Origin: Microbacterium marinilacus
GTDB taxonomy: Bacteria > Actinomycetota > Actinomycetes > Actinomycetales > Microbacteriaceae
Length of the DNA stretch: 64,000 nucleotides
Assembly: GCF_019753765.1 (NCBI RefSeq)
Contig: NZ_JAIJZW010000001.1
Coordinates: forward strand, 415,127 to 479,126
Direction: 5' to 3'
Each line of letters starts with the position of its first letter. Positions within the stretch are counted from its first letter, which is position 1. This document shows positions 1 through 8,101 of this stretch, piece by piece. Position numbers and translations under genes: made by a program. The notes beneath the pieces are model-generated. The model had not been told where the DNA came from. It ran no database searches and worked only from the letters and a program-made list of their open reading frames with translations.

Positions 1-2
1 AG

Positions 3-326
3 CACCCGGCCGAGGCGGCCATGCTGGTCGACTGGTTCCTGCACGAGCCGTCCGCGCTCGAGCTGATCCTGGACACACGAGGCGTCCCGTTCAACCCCGA
101 CGCCCTCGCGGTGGTCGAGCCGGCCCTCGACGGACCGAGCAAGACGGCGGCGGAGTACGTCGACGTCGTGCTCGAGGAGGGGGTCGTCGCGCCGCCGCAG
201 CCCGCCGGCGGCGCCAGCATGAACGAGCTGTCGCAGCGGATGGAGTCCGAGGTGCTGTTCGGGCGGCTCACCCCCGAGCAGGCCGGCGAGCAGTGGGTGT
301 CCGAGCTGGGCGCGGCGCTCCAGTAA
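3..326 (+). CDS. extracellular sugar-binding protein of an ABC importer, C-terminal part (5' truncated)
   Basis: The open frame runs in from the left edge and gives about 107 residues ending in TAA. It reads as the helical C-terminus of a MalE-type (family 1) solute-binding lipoprotein: a WFLHEPSALELIL segment, a GVPFNPDAL stretch, and the terminal ERLTPEQAGEQW-like pattern (here RLTPEQAGEQWVSEL) common in these proteins. The signal peptide and most of the ligand-binding lobes lie outside the window. A stem-loop 36 bp after the stop probably ends the transcript, so it is likely the last gene of an upstream sugar ABC operon. The glycosidase immediately downstream suggests an oligosaccharide substrate, which is inference only. 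Internal ATG at 21 is not the true start. Confidence 0.75.
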   Translation, partial: HPAEAAMLVDWFLHEPSALELILDTRGVPFNPDALAVVEPALDGPSKTAAEYVDVVLEEGVVAPPQPAGGASMNELSQRMESEVLFGRLTPEQAGEQWVSELGAALQ

Positions 327-361
327 CCTGCTCGGATCTCGAATCGCTCGGTGACGAGCGC

Positions 362-389
362 GCGGGCAGCCCCTCCTGGGGCCGCCCGC
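362..389 (+). terminator. stem-loop terminator after the sugar-binding protein gene
   Basis: GCGGGCAGCCCC, a TCCT loop and GGGGCCGCCCGC form a 12-bp stem with one mismatch, followed by a short TTCC. It lies between the binding-protein stop and the Shine-Dalgarno of the next gene, so it could end or attenuate read-through. Confidence 0.55.
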
Positions 390-411
390 TTCCCTGAGAG
401 GAGAGGACGCG

Positions 412-2064
412 ATGACCGCGACCGAAGAGGCTCTGAAGCGCCTGCGAGAGGGCGACCCGGTCGAGAGGGCGGGGCTGTCCGACACGGCGCTGGGGGGCGA
501 GCTCGCCTCGACGGGCGTGCGCTTCGCGGCCGTCGGCGGCCCGCTCGAGGAGCGCTGGCACACGGCGCTCGCCGAGCTGAGCCAGTGCGTCCGCGCCCTC
601 GACGACCCGGCGGCCGGCGGGCGGCCGGTGCTCAACGAGGGCGGCGTGTACTGGGGTGCCTGGATCGAGTCGACCGGCACGATCAACGCCGAGGTGCTGA
701 GCCGCTTCGCGCCGCAGATCGCGCGCGACACCCTGCTGCTGTTCGCGCGGCATCAGCGCGAGGACGGCATGATCCCCTACAAGGTCACGGCGGACGGACC
801 GGCCTTCAGCCAGATCCAGATCGTCACGCCGCTGGCGCGCGTGGTGTGGAACCACCATCTGCTCACCGGCCGGAGGGACCCCGGGTTCCTCGAGACGATG
901 CGCGACGCCATGGCGCGCTACGACGCGTGGCTGGGGGAGTACCGCGACACCCGCGGGACGGGCGGCGTGGAGGCGTTCTGCACCTTCGACACCGGCCACG
1001 ACCTCTCGCCGCGGTTCTGGTTCGCCCCCGACCGCGCGTTCCGGGGAGATGCCCGCCTCTGCGATCCGGAGGCGCCGCTGCTGCCTTACGTGGCCCCCGA
1101 CCTCACGGCGAACGTGGCCTGCCAGCGCGACTACCTCGCGCTGATCGACGCCGAGCTCGGGGGAGACCCCGAGCCGTGGCGCGAGGCGGCACGGCGGTCG
1201 CGAGACGCCCTCTACGCCCAGTGCTTCGACGACGAGGACGGCTTCTTCTACGACCGCGACCGGCACGGCCGGCTCGTGCGCGTGCAGGGGGACGTCCTGG
1301 CCCGGGTGCTCGCCGACGAGGTCGGCGACGAGCCGTTCTTCGCCGAGAGCCTGCGGCGATACCTCATGAACACCCGCAAGTTCCTCGCGCACTACGGCTT
1401 CACGACGATCGCGATGGACGACCCGCGCTTCGATCACGACGCGTCCCGCAACTCGTGGGGCGGTCCGGTGAACTTCCTCGCCCAGCTGCGCGCGCCGCAC
1501 GCCTTCGAGCATCACGGGCACGTCGCCGAGCTCGCCACGGTGTCCCAGCCCGTCCTCGCGGCGCTGGGCGTGGCCGAGCGCTTCCCGCAGTGCCTCGACC
1601 CGTGGTCGGGCGACGCGGGCTTCACGGAGGTCTACTCGCCGTCGATCCTGTGGTTCCTCGACGCGATCGAGCGGTACGCGGGGCTTCTTCCCCGGCCCGA
1701 CGGCGAGGTCTGGGCGACCGGGCTCGCGCCCACGCGGCTCGACCACGGCGCCGCGGCGGACGCGGTGGCGTACGGACGCGTGATCGACGGCGTCGAGTGG
1801 GAGCTCGTGGCCGACGACGAGCGCGTCGAGGTGCTCCGCGGCGGGCGGCCGGCGTGCGCGTTCCCGCGCGGCTGGCGGGCGGTGTGCGACCCATCCGGCG
1901 TCGTGCGGGCCGTCGTGGGGGTCGGCGCGGGGCCCGTGCGGGGCTCGCTCGACCTGCCCACGGGGTCGGTGGATCTCGAGCTCGTGCCGAACGAGCGCGT
2001 CGAGCTCGACGGGACGACGATCGTCTCGCGCGGCGGCGTCGAGTTCGTCGCGCCCGTGTTCTGA
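412..2064 (+). CDS. MGH1-like / GH63-type (alpha/alpha)6-barrel glycoside hydrolase
   Basis: A 550-residue soluble protein without a signal peptide, so cytoplasmic. Motifs fit an (alpha/alpha)6 toroid glycosidase of the mannosylglycerate hydrolase MGH1-like/trehalase-like group: NEGGVYWGAWIESTGTIN near residues 80-100, DGMIPYKVT near 120, and the aromatic C-terminal DPWSGDAGFTEVYSPSILWFLDA near 400-425. A small beta-rich tail (about 440-550) resembles the C-terminal domain of such enzymes. The ATG is preceded by a strong GAGGAGAGG Shine-Dalgarno, which fixes the start. It follows a sugar-binding protein gene and precedes a rhamnose/xylan esterase region, suggesting it trims an imported oligosaccharide. 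The exact linkage cannot be read from sequence; alternatives are a GH63/GH37-like alpha-glucosidase or a GH78-related enzyme. Confidence 0.6.
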   Translation: MTATEEALKRLREGDPVERAGLSDTALGGELASTGVRFAAVGGPLEERWHTALAELSQCVRALDDPAAGGRPVLNEGGVYWGAWIESTGTINAEVLSRFAPQIARDTLLLFARHQREDGMIPYKVTADGPAFSQIQIVTPLARVVWNHHLLTGRRDPGFLETMRDAMARYDAWLGEYRDTRGTGGVEAFCTFDTGHDLSPRFWFAPDRAFRGDARLCDPEAPLLPYVAPDLTANVACQRDYLALIDAELGGDPEPWREAARRSRDALYAQCFDDEDGFFYDRDRHGRLVRVQGDVLARVLADEVGDEPFFAESLRRYLMNTRKFLAHYGFTTIAMDDPRFDHDASRNSWGGPVNFLAQLRAPHAFEHHGHVAELATVSQPVLAALGVAERFPQCLDPWSGDAGFTEVYSPSILWFLDAIERYAGLLPRPDGEVWATGLAPTRLDHGAAADAVAYGRVIDGVEWELVADDERVEVLRGGRPACAFPRGWRAVCDPSGVVRAVVGVGAGPVRGSLDLPTGSVDLELVPNERVELDGTTIVSRGGVEFVAPVF

Positions 2065-2082
2065 CGCCGGCCGCCGAGCCGC

Positions 2083-3081
2083 TCAGGACGCGGTCGAGGC
2101 GCGCACGACCAACTCGGGGTCGAACGCGACCTCGCGCGTCGGCAGGGTCGGATCGTCCGCCTCCTCCGCGAGGATCGACAGCGCCGTCGCGCCGATCTCG
2201 TGGCTGGGCTGACGGATGGACGACAGCGGCACGGCCGCCGCGGCGGCGAAGTCGATGTCGTCGTAGCCGATCAGCGCGATGTCGCCGGGCACCGCGACGC
2301 CGGCGATCGTGAGGGCCTGCAGCACGCCGAGCGCGATCAGGTCGTTGGCGGCGAACACCGCGTCGGGGCGGTGCGCCTCGGCCCGCCCGGCGATCAGCTC
2401 GCCCGCGGCGCGGCCGTCCGCCACCGTCAGCGATCCGACCGGGATCACCTCGAACGCCGCGTCGGCGCCGTCGAGGGCGCGCCGTGCGCCCTGCTCGCGG
2501 TCGTCGACCTGCCGCAGGCCGGCGGGGCCTCCCACGTACGCGATCCGTCTGCGGCCCGTCTGCACGAGATGCCGAGCCGCCAGCTCGCCGCCGAGCACGT
2601 CGTCGACCGCCACGGACGAGAAGCCGCTGCCGGAGACGGCGCGGTCGACGAGGACCACCGGGATCCCGCGGTCCCGCAGCTCGTGGAGGCGCCGCACGTC
2701 GTCGGCGATGGGCGAGATCAGGACGCCGTGCGCCCGCTGCTCCTCGAAGTGCGACAGCAGACGCAGCTCGCGCTCGGGACTCTCGTCGCTGTTGCCGAGC
2801 AGCACGGAGAGACCGCGTTCGGCCGCCGCGTCGTCAGCGCCGCGGGCGACGTCGGTGAAGAACGGGTTGCGGGCGTCGAGCACGACGAGTCCGACGGTGG
2901 TAGACCTGCCCGCCCGCAGCTGCCTTGCCGCCTCGTTGCGCACGTAGCCGAGCTCGGCGATCGCCGAGCGCACCCGGTCGAGCGTCGCGACGGGAACCGA
3001 CTCCGGGCGGTTGAGGACGTTCGACACCGTGCCCACGGAGACGCCGGCCCGCGTCGCCACATCGCGAATGCTCACGCCCAT
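2083..3081 (-). CDS. LacI-family transcriptional regulator
   Basis: 332 residues with the standard LacI/GalR layout. An N-terminal helix-turn-helix (SIRDVATRAGVSVGTVSNVLN, about residues 4-24) and a hinge helix around 45-60 precede a periplasmic-binding-protein-like effector domain (VGLVVLDARNPFFTDVARG onward). The C-terminal PLSSIRQPSHEIG motif is typical. It ends 18 bp from the glycosidase gene (convergent) and is divergent from the CE7 esterase, so those genes are its likely targets. A -10 hexamer 7 nt upstream of the ATG and the absence of a Shine-Dalgarno indicate a leaderless mRNA. It could also bind the CG-centred palindromes at 10848 and 11540, which look like LacI-family operators, but that is not shown. 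Confidence 0.9.
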   Translation of the reverse strand: MGVSIRDVATRAGVSVGTVSNVLNRPESVPVATLDRVRSAIAELGYVRNEAARQLRAGRSTTVGLVVLDARNPFFTDVARGADDAAAERGLSVLLGNSDESPERELRLLSHFEEQRAHGVLISPIADDVRRLHELRDRGIPVVLVDRAVSGSGFSSVAVDDVLGGELAARHLVQTGRRRIAYVGGPAGLRQVDDREQGARRALDGADAAFEVIPVGSLTVADGRAAGELIAGRAEAHRPDAVFAANDLIALGVLQALTIAGVAVPGDIALIGYDDIDFAAAAAVPLSSIRQPSHEIGATALSILAEEADDPTLPTREVAFDPELVVRASTAS

Positions 3082-3088
3082 GCGCTCG

Positions 3089-3094
3089 ACGTTA
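3089..3094 (-). promoter_or_regulatory. -10 element of leaderless lacI-family gene
   Basis: TAACGT on the minus strand lies 7 nt before the ATG, so transcription would begin at or next to the start codon. There is no Shine-Dalgarno. Confidence 0.55.
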
Positions 3095-3247
3095 CCGGCG
3101 TCCGACGGTCGGGGGCGCGCGTGCCGCCGACGGCGAGCCGCGGGTCGCGTCCGCGGCCGTCAGCGGGGCGGGCGCGCCCCGTGCCCCGCCGCACGCTACG
3201 TTCGTCCATGGAGCGGCACGAGCCGCCCGGAAGGAGCGCCCGCACCC

Positions 3248-4231
3248 ATGGCCCTGTTCGACCTGCCCCTCGACCAGCTGCGCGAGTACCGCGCCGACGT
3301 GGCCGAGCCCTCCGACTTCGACGCGTTCTGGGCGGACACGATCGCGCAGACCCGTGCGGCGGCATGGGAGCCGCGCGTCGAGCGCACCGACACGGGGCTC
3401 AGCCTGGTCGAGACGAGCGACGTCGTCTTCTCGGGCTTCGCGGGCGACGAGATCCGGGCCTGGTGGCACGTCCCCTCGGGCACGGCGCCGCGAGCCGTGG
3501 TGGTCGAGTTCCTCGGCTACAGCGGCGGTCGGGGCCTGCCCCACGAGGTCGGCGCCTGGCCGCTGGCCGGCTACGCGCACCTGTACGTCGACACCCGCGG
3601 CCAGGGCTGGCATCACAGCCGCCCCGGAGCGACGGCCGACCCGCACGGCTCCGGACCGTCCGCGCCGGGGAAGATGACGCAGGGGATCGACGACCCGGCG
3701 TCGTATTACTACCGGCGGGTGTTCGCCGACGCGTTCCGCGCGATCGAGACGGCTCGGGAGCTCGGGGCCGCGCTCGCCCCGGACGTCCCGCTGTACGTCA
3801 CCGGGGCCAGCCAGGGAGGCGGCATCGCGATCGCGGCGACCGCCCTCGCCACCTCGGCCGGCGTGCCGGTGGCCGGGGTGATGCCCGACGTGCCGTTCCT
3901 CTGCGCGTTCCCGCGCGCGACGACGATCACCGATGCCATGCCGTATCGCGAGATCGCCAACCATCTCGCGACCCATCGCGGCCTGCAGGAGCGGGTGTAC
4001 CGCACGCTGAGCTACGTCGACGGCGTGAACTTCGCGCGACGCATCACCGTGCCGGCTCTGTTCTCGGTCGCCCTGATGGACGTGATCTGCCCGCCGTCGA
4101 CCGTGTTCTCGGCCTACAACTCATGGGGCGGCGAGGACCGCGCGATCGAGGTCTACCCCTTCAACGACCATGAGGGCGGCGGCGCGTTCCAGCGTCGCGC
4201 CCAGCTCGACTGGCTGGCCGCACGGATCTGA
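3248..4231 (+). CDS. axeA: CE7-family acetylxylan esterase / cephalosporin-C deacetylase
   Basis: A 327-residue alpha/beta hydrolase that deacetylates xylo-oligosaccharides or similar acetylated sugars. It has no signal peptide, so it acts in the cytoplasm, as is usual for CE7. The catalytic triad is visible: Ser188 in GASQGGG, Asp278 in ALMDVICPPSTVF and His308 in NDHEGGG, in positions very close to known CE7 esterases. The RGQ motif (TRGQGW, near residue 120) characteristic of CE7 is present. The ATG has a GGAAGGAG Shine-Dalgarno about 10 nt upstream; the longer upstream frame has none. It is divergent from the LacI regulator and convergent with the GH3 gene, in keeping with plant polysaccharide use. 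Confidence 0.9.
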   Translation: MALFDLPLDQLREYRADVAEPSDFDAFWADTIAQTRAAAWEPRVERTDTGLSLVETSDVVFSGFAGDEIRAWWHVPSGTAPRAVVVEFLGYSGGRGLPHEVGAWPLAGYAHLYVDTRGQGWHHSRPGATADPHGSGPSAPGKMTQGIDDPASYYYRRVFADAFRAIETARELGAALAPDVPLYVTGASQGGGIAIAATALATSAGVPVAGVMPDVPFLCAFPRATTITDAMPYREIANHLATHRGLQERVYRTLSYVDGVNFARRITVPALFSVALMDVICPPSTVFSAYNSWGGEDRAIEVYPFNDHEGGGAFQRRAQLDWLAARI

Positions 4232-4256
4232 ACCGCGCGGCCGGCCGGCCGGATGC

Positions 4257-6758
4257 TCAGGCGCGCGCCGTGACCACGAGGTCGCGCACGGTCACCTCGA
4301 CGGAGGAGCCGACCGCCAGCACGAACTCCCCGGCCTCGAGGCGCCATCCGTCGTCCCAATGGGCGAGGTCGCGGCCGGCGACGACGATCCTCGCCGTCGC
4401 GCTCTCACCGGGCTCCGCTCGGACCGTCGCGAAGCCGACGAGCCACGACGCGGGACGATCGACCACGGAGGCCTCTCGTCGCGCGTAGACCTGGAGCACG
4501 TGCTTCCCGGCGCGATCACCGGTGTTGGTCACCGTGACCTCAAGGGCGACCTCGCCGTCCAGCGCGACGGACGCATCGCTCAGCCGTGCGTCCTCGACCT
4601 GCCAGGTGGTGTAGCCGAGCCCCGAGCCGAAGGCGTAAGCGGGCCGCGAGCCGGCGCGCTGCCAGGCGCGGTACCCGATGTGCACGCCCTCGTCGTACCG
4701 CACGCGTCCGCCGACGACGTCCGCGTGGAGGATCGGGACGTCGGCCTCCGAGACCGGCCAGGTGGTCGGCAGACGCCCGCCGGGCTCGGCGTGGCCGACG
4801 AGGACGTCCGCGAGGGCACTGCCGAACTCTTGGCCGCCGAACCATCCCACGAGGACGGCGGCGACGTCGTCGCGCCAGGGCATCAGCACCGGCGCCCCCG
4901 CATTGACCACGACGACGGTGCGCGGGTTCGCCGCGGTGACCGCCGCCACGAGGTCGTCCTGACGGCCGGGCAGCGCCAGCGACTCGCGGTCGAAGCCCTC
5001 CGACTCGACCTTCGCGCCCGTGCCGACCACGACCACGGCGACGTCGGCGGCGGCGGCCGCGTCGACGGCCTCGGCGATCAGGGCGTCGGCGTCGACGCCC
5101 GCGGGCTCCCAGCCGATGTCGAGGCCCATGGCGCCGTCCAGGTCTCCCGTCCCGGGGGCATGCCGGGCGAGGGTGACGCGCACGTCGATCGGGCGACCTG
5201 CGACGACGTCGACCTCCACCGTGGAGCTCGGCGGCTGCAGCAGCGCGGCGCCGAGGTCGTCGCCCTCCGCGGACACGTCCGCCTCGTGCACCAGCGCGCC
5301 GTCCAGGTGCACGCGGCCGAGACCGACCGAGCCGAAGCCGATCCGCACCGCGCCCGTCTCCACAGGGGTATAGACGGTGTGCAGCTCGATCGACGCGGTT
5401 CGCGCCACCGGCGCCTCCCCGCCGAACCAGACGAGCGACGTCGCCCGGCGATCCTCGTGGTGGATCTCCGTGCCGGCCGCGTCGAACAGGCGCACGCGCG
5501 CCCCGGGCTCGCCGGTCGCGGGATTGCGGATCTGCGCGAGTGGGAACTCCGCGACACCGCTCTGCGCCAGCGCGCCCACCCGGTAGTCCACCTCCGCGTC
5601 CGGCAGCGCGCGGCGCAGCCCGTCGAGGGGGGTCGTGACCGACTCGGGCAGCACGGTGGCGCTGCCGCCGCCCTGCGTGCGCGCACGCACGGCGTTGTCG
5701 CCGATCACCGCGACGCGTGCGAGCGGCGCCGCCAGGGGCAGGACGCCGTCGTTGCGCAGCAGCACCATGCCCTCGGCGGCTGCCTCGCGGGCGAAGCCGA
5801 CGCCGTCCTCGCGCCACGTCGGCGCGACGGAGACCGGCTCGAAGCCCTCCAGGGCGCCGACGCGCGCGGCGAGCCCGAGGATGCGCGTGACCTTGCGGTC
5901 GATCGCCGACTCGGCGACGCGACCCTCCCGGACGGCGGCGGCCAGGGCGTCGCCCCAGACACCGGGTGCGGGCATCTCGAGGTCTTGGTCCGCTGCGGCC
6001 GAGGCCTCCACCGACCGCACGGCCGTCCAGTCGCTGACCACGACGCCGTCGAAGCCCCACTCCGTGTTGAGCGGCGCGTGCAGGAGCGGGCTCTCGGTGG
6101 CGGTGGAGCCGTTGATCGAGTTGTACGCGCTCATCAGCGCCCACGCGCGAGCGTTCCGCACGGCGTCCTCGAACGCGCGCAGATACAGCTCGCGGAGCGG
6201 GCGCTCGTCGACGCGGACGTCGGCCGTGAAGCGCTCGCGCTCGAAGTCGTTGGCGACGTAGTGCTTGGGGGTCGCGGCGACGCCGTTCTGCTGGACGCCC
6301 CGGACATACGCCGCGGCGAGGTGGGCGGTCAGCAGAGGGTCCTCGCTGAACGCCTCGAAGTGGCGCCCGTTCGTCGGCGTGCGGTGCAGGTTGATGGTCG
6401 GGCCGAGGACGACGTCGACGCCCTTGCGCCGGGCCTCTGCAGCGGCGGCCGCGCCGTAGCGCCACGCGACGTCGAGGTCCCATGTCGCGGACAGCGCGGT
6501 CGCCGACGGCAGGTTGAGGGAGGGGGATCGTTCGTCCCATACGGGGCCGCGCACCCCGCTCGGGCCGTCGGACAGCGTCATCGCCCGCAGGCCGATGTGC
6601 TCGATCGGCCAGGTCGTCCAGAAGTCGCGCCCGGTGACCAGGCGGACCTTCTCGTCGAGCGAGAGACGGCCGACGAGCTCGCCGAGGCGTGCGGCGTCGA
6701 TCGGGGCGACCGCGCGTGCGGCGACGGCGGCGGGGATGGAATCGGCGGGTCGGGTCAT
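4257..6758 (-). CDS. GH3 beta-glucosidase-type glycoside hydrolase with PA14 domain
   Basis: 833 residues, no signal peptide. The N-terminal GH3 barrel shows DGPSGVR (about 64-70), the KH motif (Lys165-His166 in TPKHYVAND) and the nucleophile Asp243 in VVVSDW. The second alpha/beta sandwich begins around 320, and a PA14-like carbohydrate-binding insert lies around 415-545. A fibronectin type III-like C-terminal domain begins near 740. This matches cytoplasmic BglX/BglB-type beta-glucosidases or beta-xylosidases that act on small glycosides, for example deglycosylating rhamnosyl-glucosides after rhamnose removal. It is the last gene of the GH78-MFS-GH3 operon, 16 bp after the transporter gene, with a GAGGA Shine-Dalgarno. 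Confidence 0.88.
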   Translation of the reverse strand: MTRPADSIPAAVAARAVAPIDAARLGELVGRLSLDEKVRLVTGRDFWTTWPIEHIGLRAMTLSDGPSGVRGPVWDERSPSLNLPSATALSATWDLDVAWRYGAAAAAEARRKGVDVVLGPTINLHRTPTNGRHFEAFSEDPLLTAHLAAAYVRGVQQNGVAATPKHYVANDFERERFTADVRVDERPLRELYLRAFEDAVRNARAWALMSAYNSINGSTATESPLLHAPLNTEWGFDGVVVSDWTAVRSVEASAAADQDLEMPAPGVWGDALAAAVREGRVAESAIDRKVTRILGLAARVGALEGFEPVSVAPTWREDGVGFAREAAAEGMVLLRNDGVLPLAAPLARVAVIGDNAVRARTQGGGSATVLPESVTTPLDGLRRALPDAEVDYRVGALAQSGVAEFPLAQIRNPATGEPGARVRLFDAAGTEIHHEDRRATSLVWFGGEAPVARTASIELHTVYTPVETGAVRIGFGSVGLGRVHLDGALVHEADVSAEGDDLGAALLQPPSSTVEVDVVAGRPIDVRVTLARHAPGTGDLDGAMGLDIGWEPAGVDADALIAEAVDAAAAADVAVVVVGTGAKVESEGFDRESLALPGRQDDLVAAVTAANPRTVVVVNAGAPVLMPWRDDVAAVLVGWFGGQEFGSALADVLVGHAEPGGRLPTTWPVSEADVPILHADVVGGRVRYDEGVHIGYRAWQRAGSRPAYAFGSGLGYTTWQVEDARLSDASVALDGEVALEVTVTNTGDRAGKHVLQVYARREASVVDRPASWLVGFATVRAEPGESATARIVVAGRDLAHWDDGWRLEAGEFVLAVGSSVEVTVRDLVVTARA

Positions 6759-6774
6759 GGTGGGTCCTCGTCTC

Positions 6775-8067
6775 CTAGCGGGCCGCGGGAGCGGCCAGCT
6801 CGTCGTCTTCCTCGTCGTCGTCCCGCAGAGCCGGATCGTCGTCGGTGGCCTTCGGCAGGCGCGCGATCCAGAGCAGGCCGATCGCGAAGGCCACCGCGCT
6901 GGTGGCGGCCATGACGTAGAAGATGATGGACGCGCCCGCGTCGATCAGCCCCGGCGTGTACAGCGCCACGATCGCCGCGACGATGCGCGTGAAGGCGATG
7001 GTGATGCCCTGGGCGGTCGCGCGATGGGCCGTGGGGAAGAGCTCCTGCGACCACACCTTGTACATCGGCTCGCCCGCGACGGCCCCCGCAATCGCATACA
7101 GGACCCCGAAGACGACGAGGGTCGCGAGCGACACGCCCGCGAGCGCCGGGACGAGGAAGGCCACGAGGCTCACCACCGCCATGACGGCGAACCACCGGAG
7201 CCTGTTGCGCCCGTCCACGACCCTCATCATGAAGAAGACCGCGACGAGGCTGACGAACACGGTCACGAGGCTCACCGCGGACGACGTGGACACGGAGACG
7301 CCCGCGACGTTGACGTACAGGTAGGCGCCGAACTGTCCGTTGATGTTCGCGGCGATGTTGACCAGCGAGTAGAAGAGCGCCGTCGCCGCGAGCGCGGCGA
7401 GGTAGCGCGGCGTGAGCAGGGCCCGGAAGGCGCCCGCGCCGCGCGAGCCGGGCTCGATGACGGCCAGCGTCTGGCTCTGCTGCCAGGCCTGCGACTCCGG
7501 CAGGCGCAGGCGCAGCACCAGCACGATCGCCGCGACGACCAAGAGGTGCCCGTAGAGGATGCGGGCGCCGACGGTGCCGAGGTCGCCGAACGCCGTGCCG
7601 AGGCCCAGGACCGCCACGATCCCGACCATCCACAGGAGGTGCGAGAACGAGACGAGCTTGCCGCGGTTGGAGTCGCGCGCGACCTCGGCGATCATCGCCA
7701 GCGACACGGGCAGGTCGGCGCCGGCGGCGAAGCCCAGCAGGACGATGCCCGGGTACAGCCACTCCGTGCCCTGGGCGCCCACCAGCAGGCCCGCGCCCAC
7801 GATGAACAGCGACAGCGTCAGCACGAAGATGCGCCGACGGCCGAAGCGGTCGCCGAGGTTTCCGCCGACGACCGCGCCGATGGCGATCGAGAACGTCAGC
7901 AGCGCCGACAGCTGCCCGTACTGGTCCGGGGAGAACCCGAAGGCCTCTTTGTAGATCACCAGGGCCGTGCCGGTCGTGACGATGGCGCCGGCGTCGAGGT
8001 ACGACACCATGCCGGCGAGGAAGGCGACCCACCAGGCGTGGCGGGCCGTGCGAGGGCTGGGGGACAT
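6775..8067 (-). CDS. MFS sugar transporter
   Basis: A 430-residue membrane protein with about 12 hydrophobic segments and a GDRFGRRR loop between helices 2 and 3, the major facilitator signature of the sugar-porter/metabolite:H+ symporter group. The C-terminus is acidic (DDDEEDDE). It lies between the alpha-rhamnosidase and GH3 genes in one operon, so it probably imports the glycoside or sugar these enzymes process. The N-terminal YLDAGAIVTTGTAL...EAFGF pattern is shared with the MFS protein encoded after rhaI (YIEAGAIIALATSL...EAFGF), so the two are paralogues. The AAGGAG Shine-Dalgarno sits 6 nt before the ATG. Confidence 0.85.
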   Translation of the reverse strand: MSPSPRTARHAWWVAFLAGMVSYLDAGAIVTTGTALVIYKEAFGFSPDQYGQLSALLTFSIAIGAVVGGNLGDRFGRRRIFVLTLSLFIVGAGLLVGAQGTEWLYPGIVLLGFAAGADLPVSLAMIAEVARDSNRGKLVSFSHLLWMVGIVAVLGLGTAFGDLGTVGARILYGHLLVVAAIVLVLRLRLPESQAWQQSQTLAVIEPGSRGAGAFRALLTPRYLAALAATALFYSLVNIAANINGQFGAYLYVNVAGVSVSTSSAVSLVTVFVSLVAVFFMMRVVDGRNRLRWFAVMAVVSLVAFLVPALAGVSLATLVVFGVLYAIAGAVAGEPMYKVWSQELFPTAHRATAQGITIAFTRIVAAIVALYTPGLIDAGASIIFYVMAATSAVAFAIGLLWIARLPKATDDDPALRDDDEEDDELAAPAAR

Positions 8068-8101
8068 CGGGTTCTCCTTCGAACGGGAAAGCGGCGGCGC
8101 G

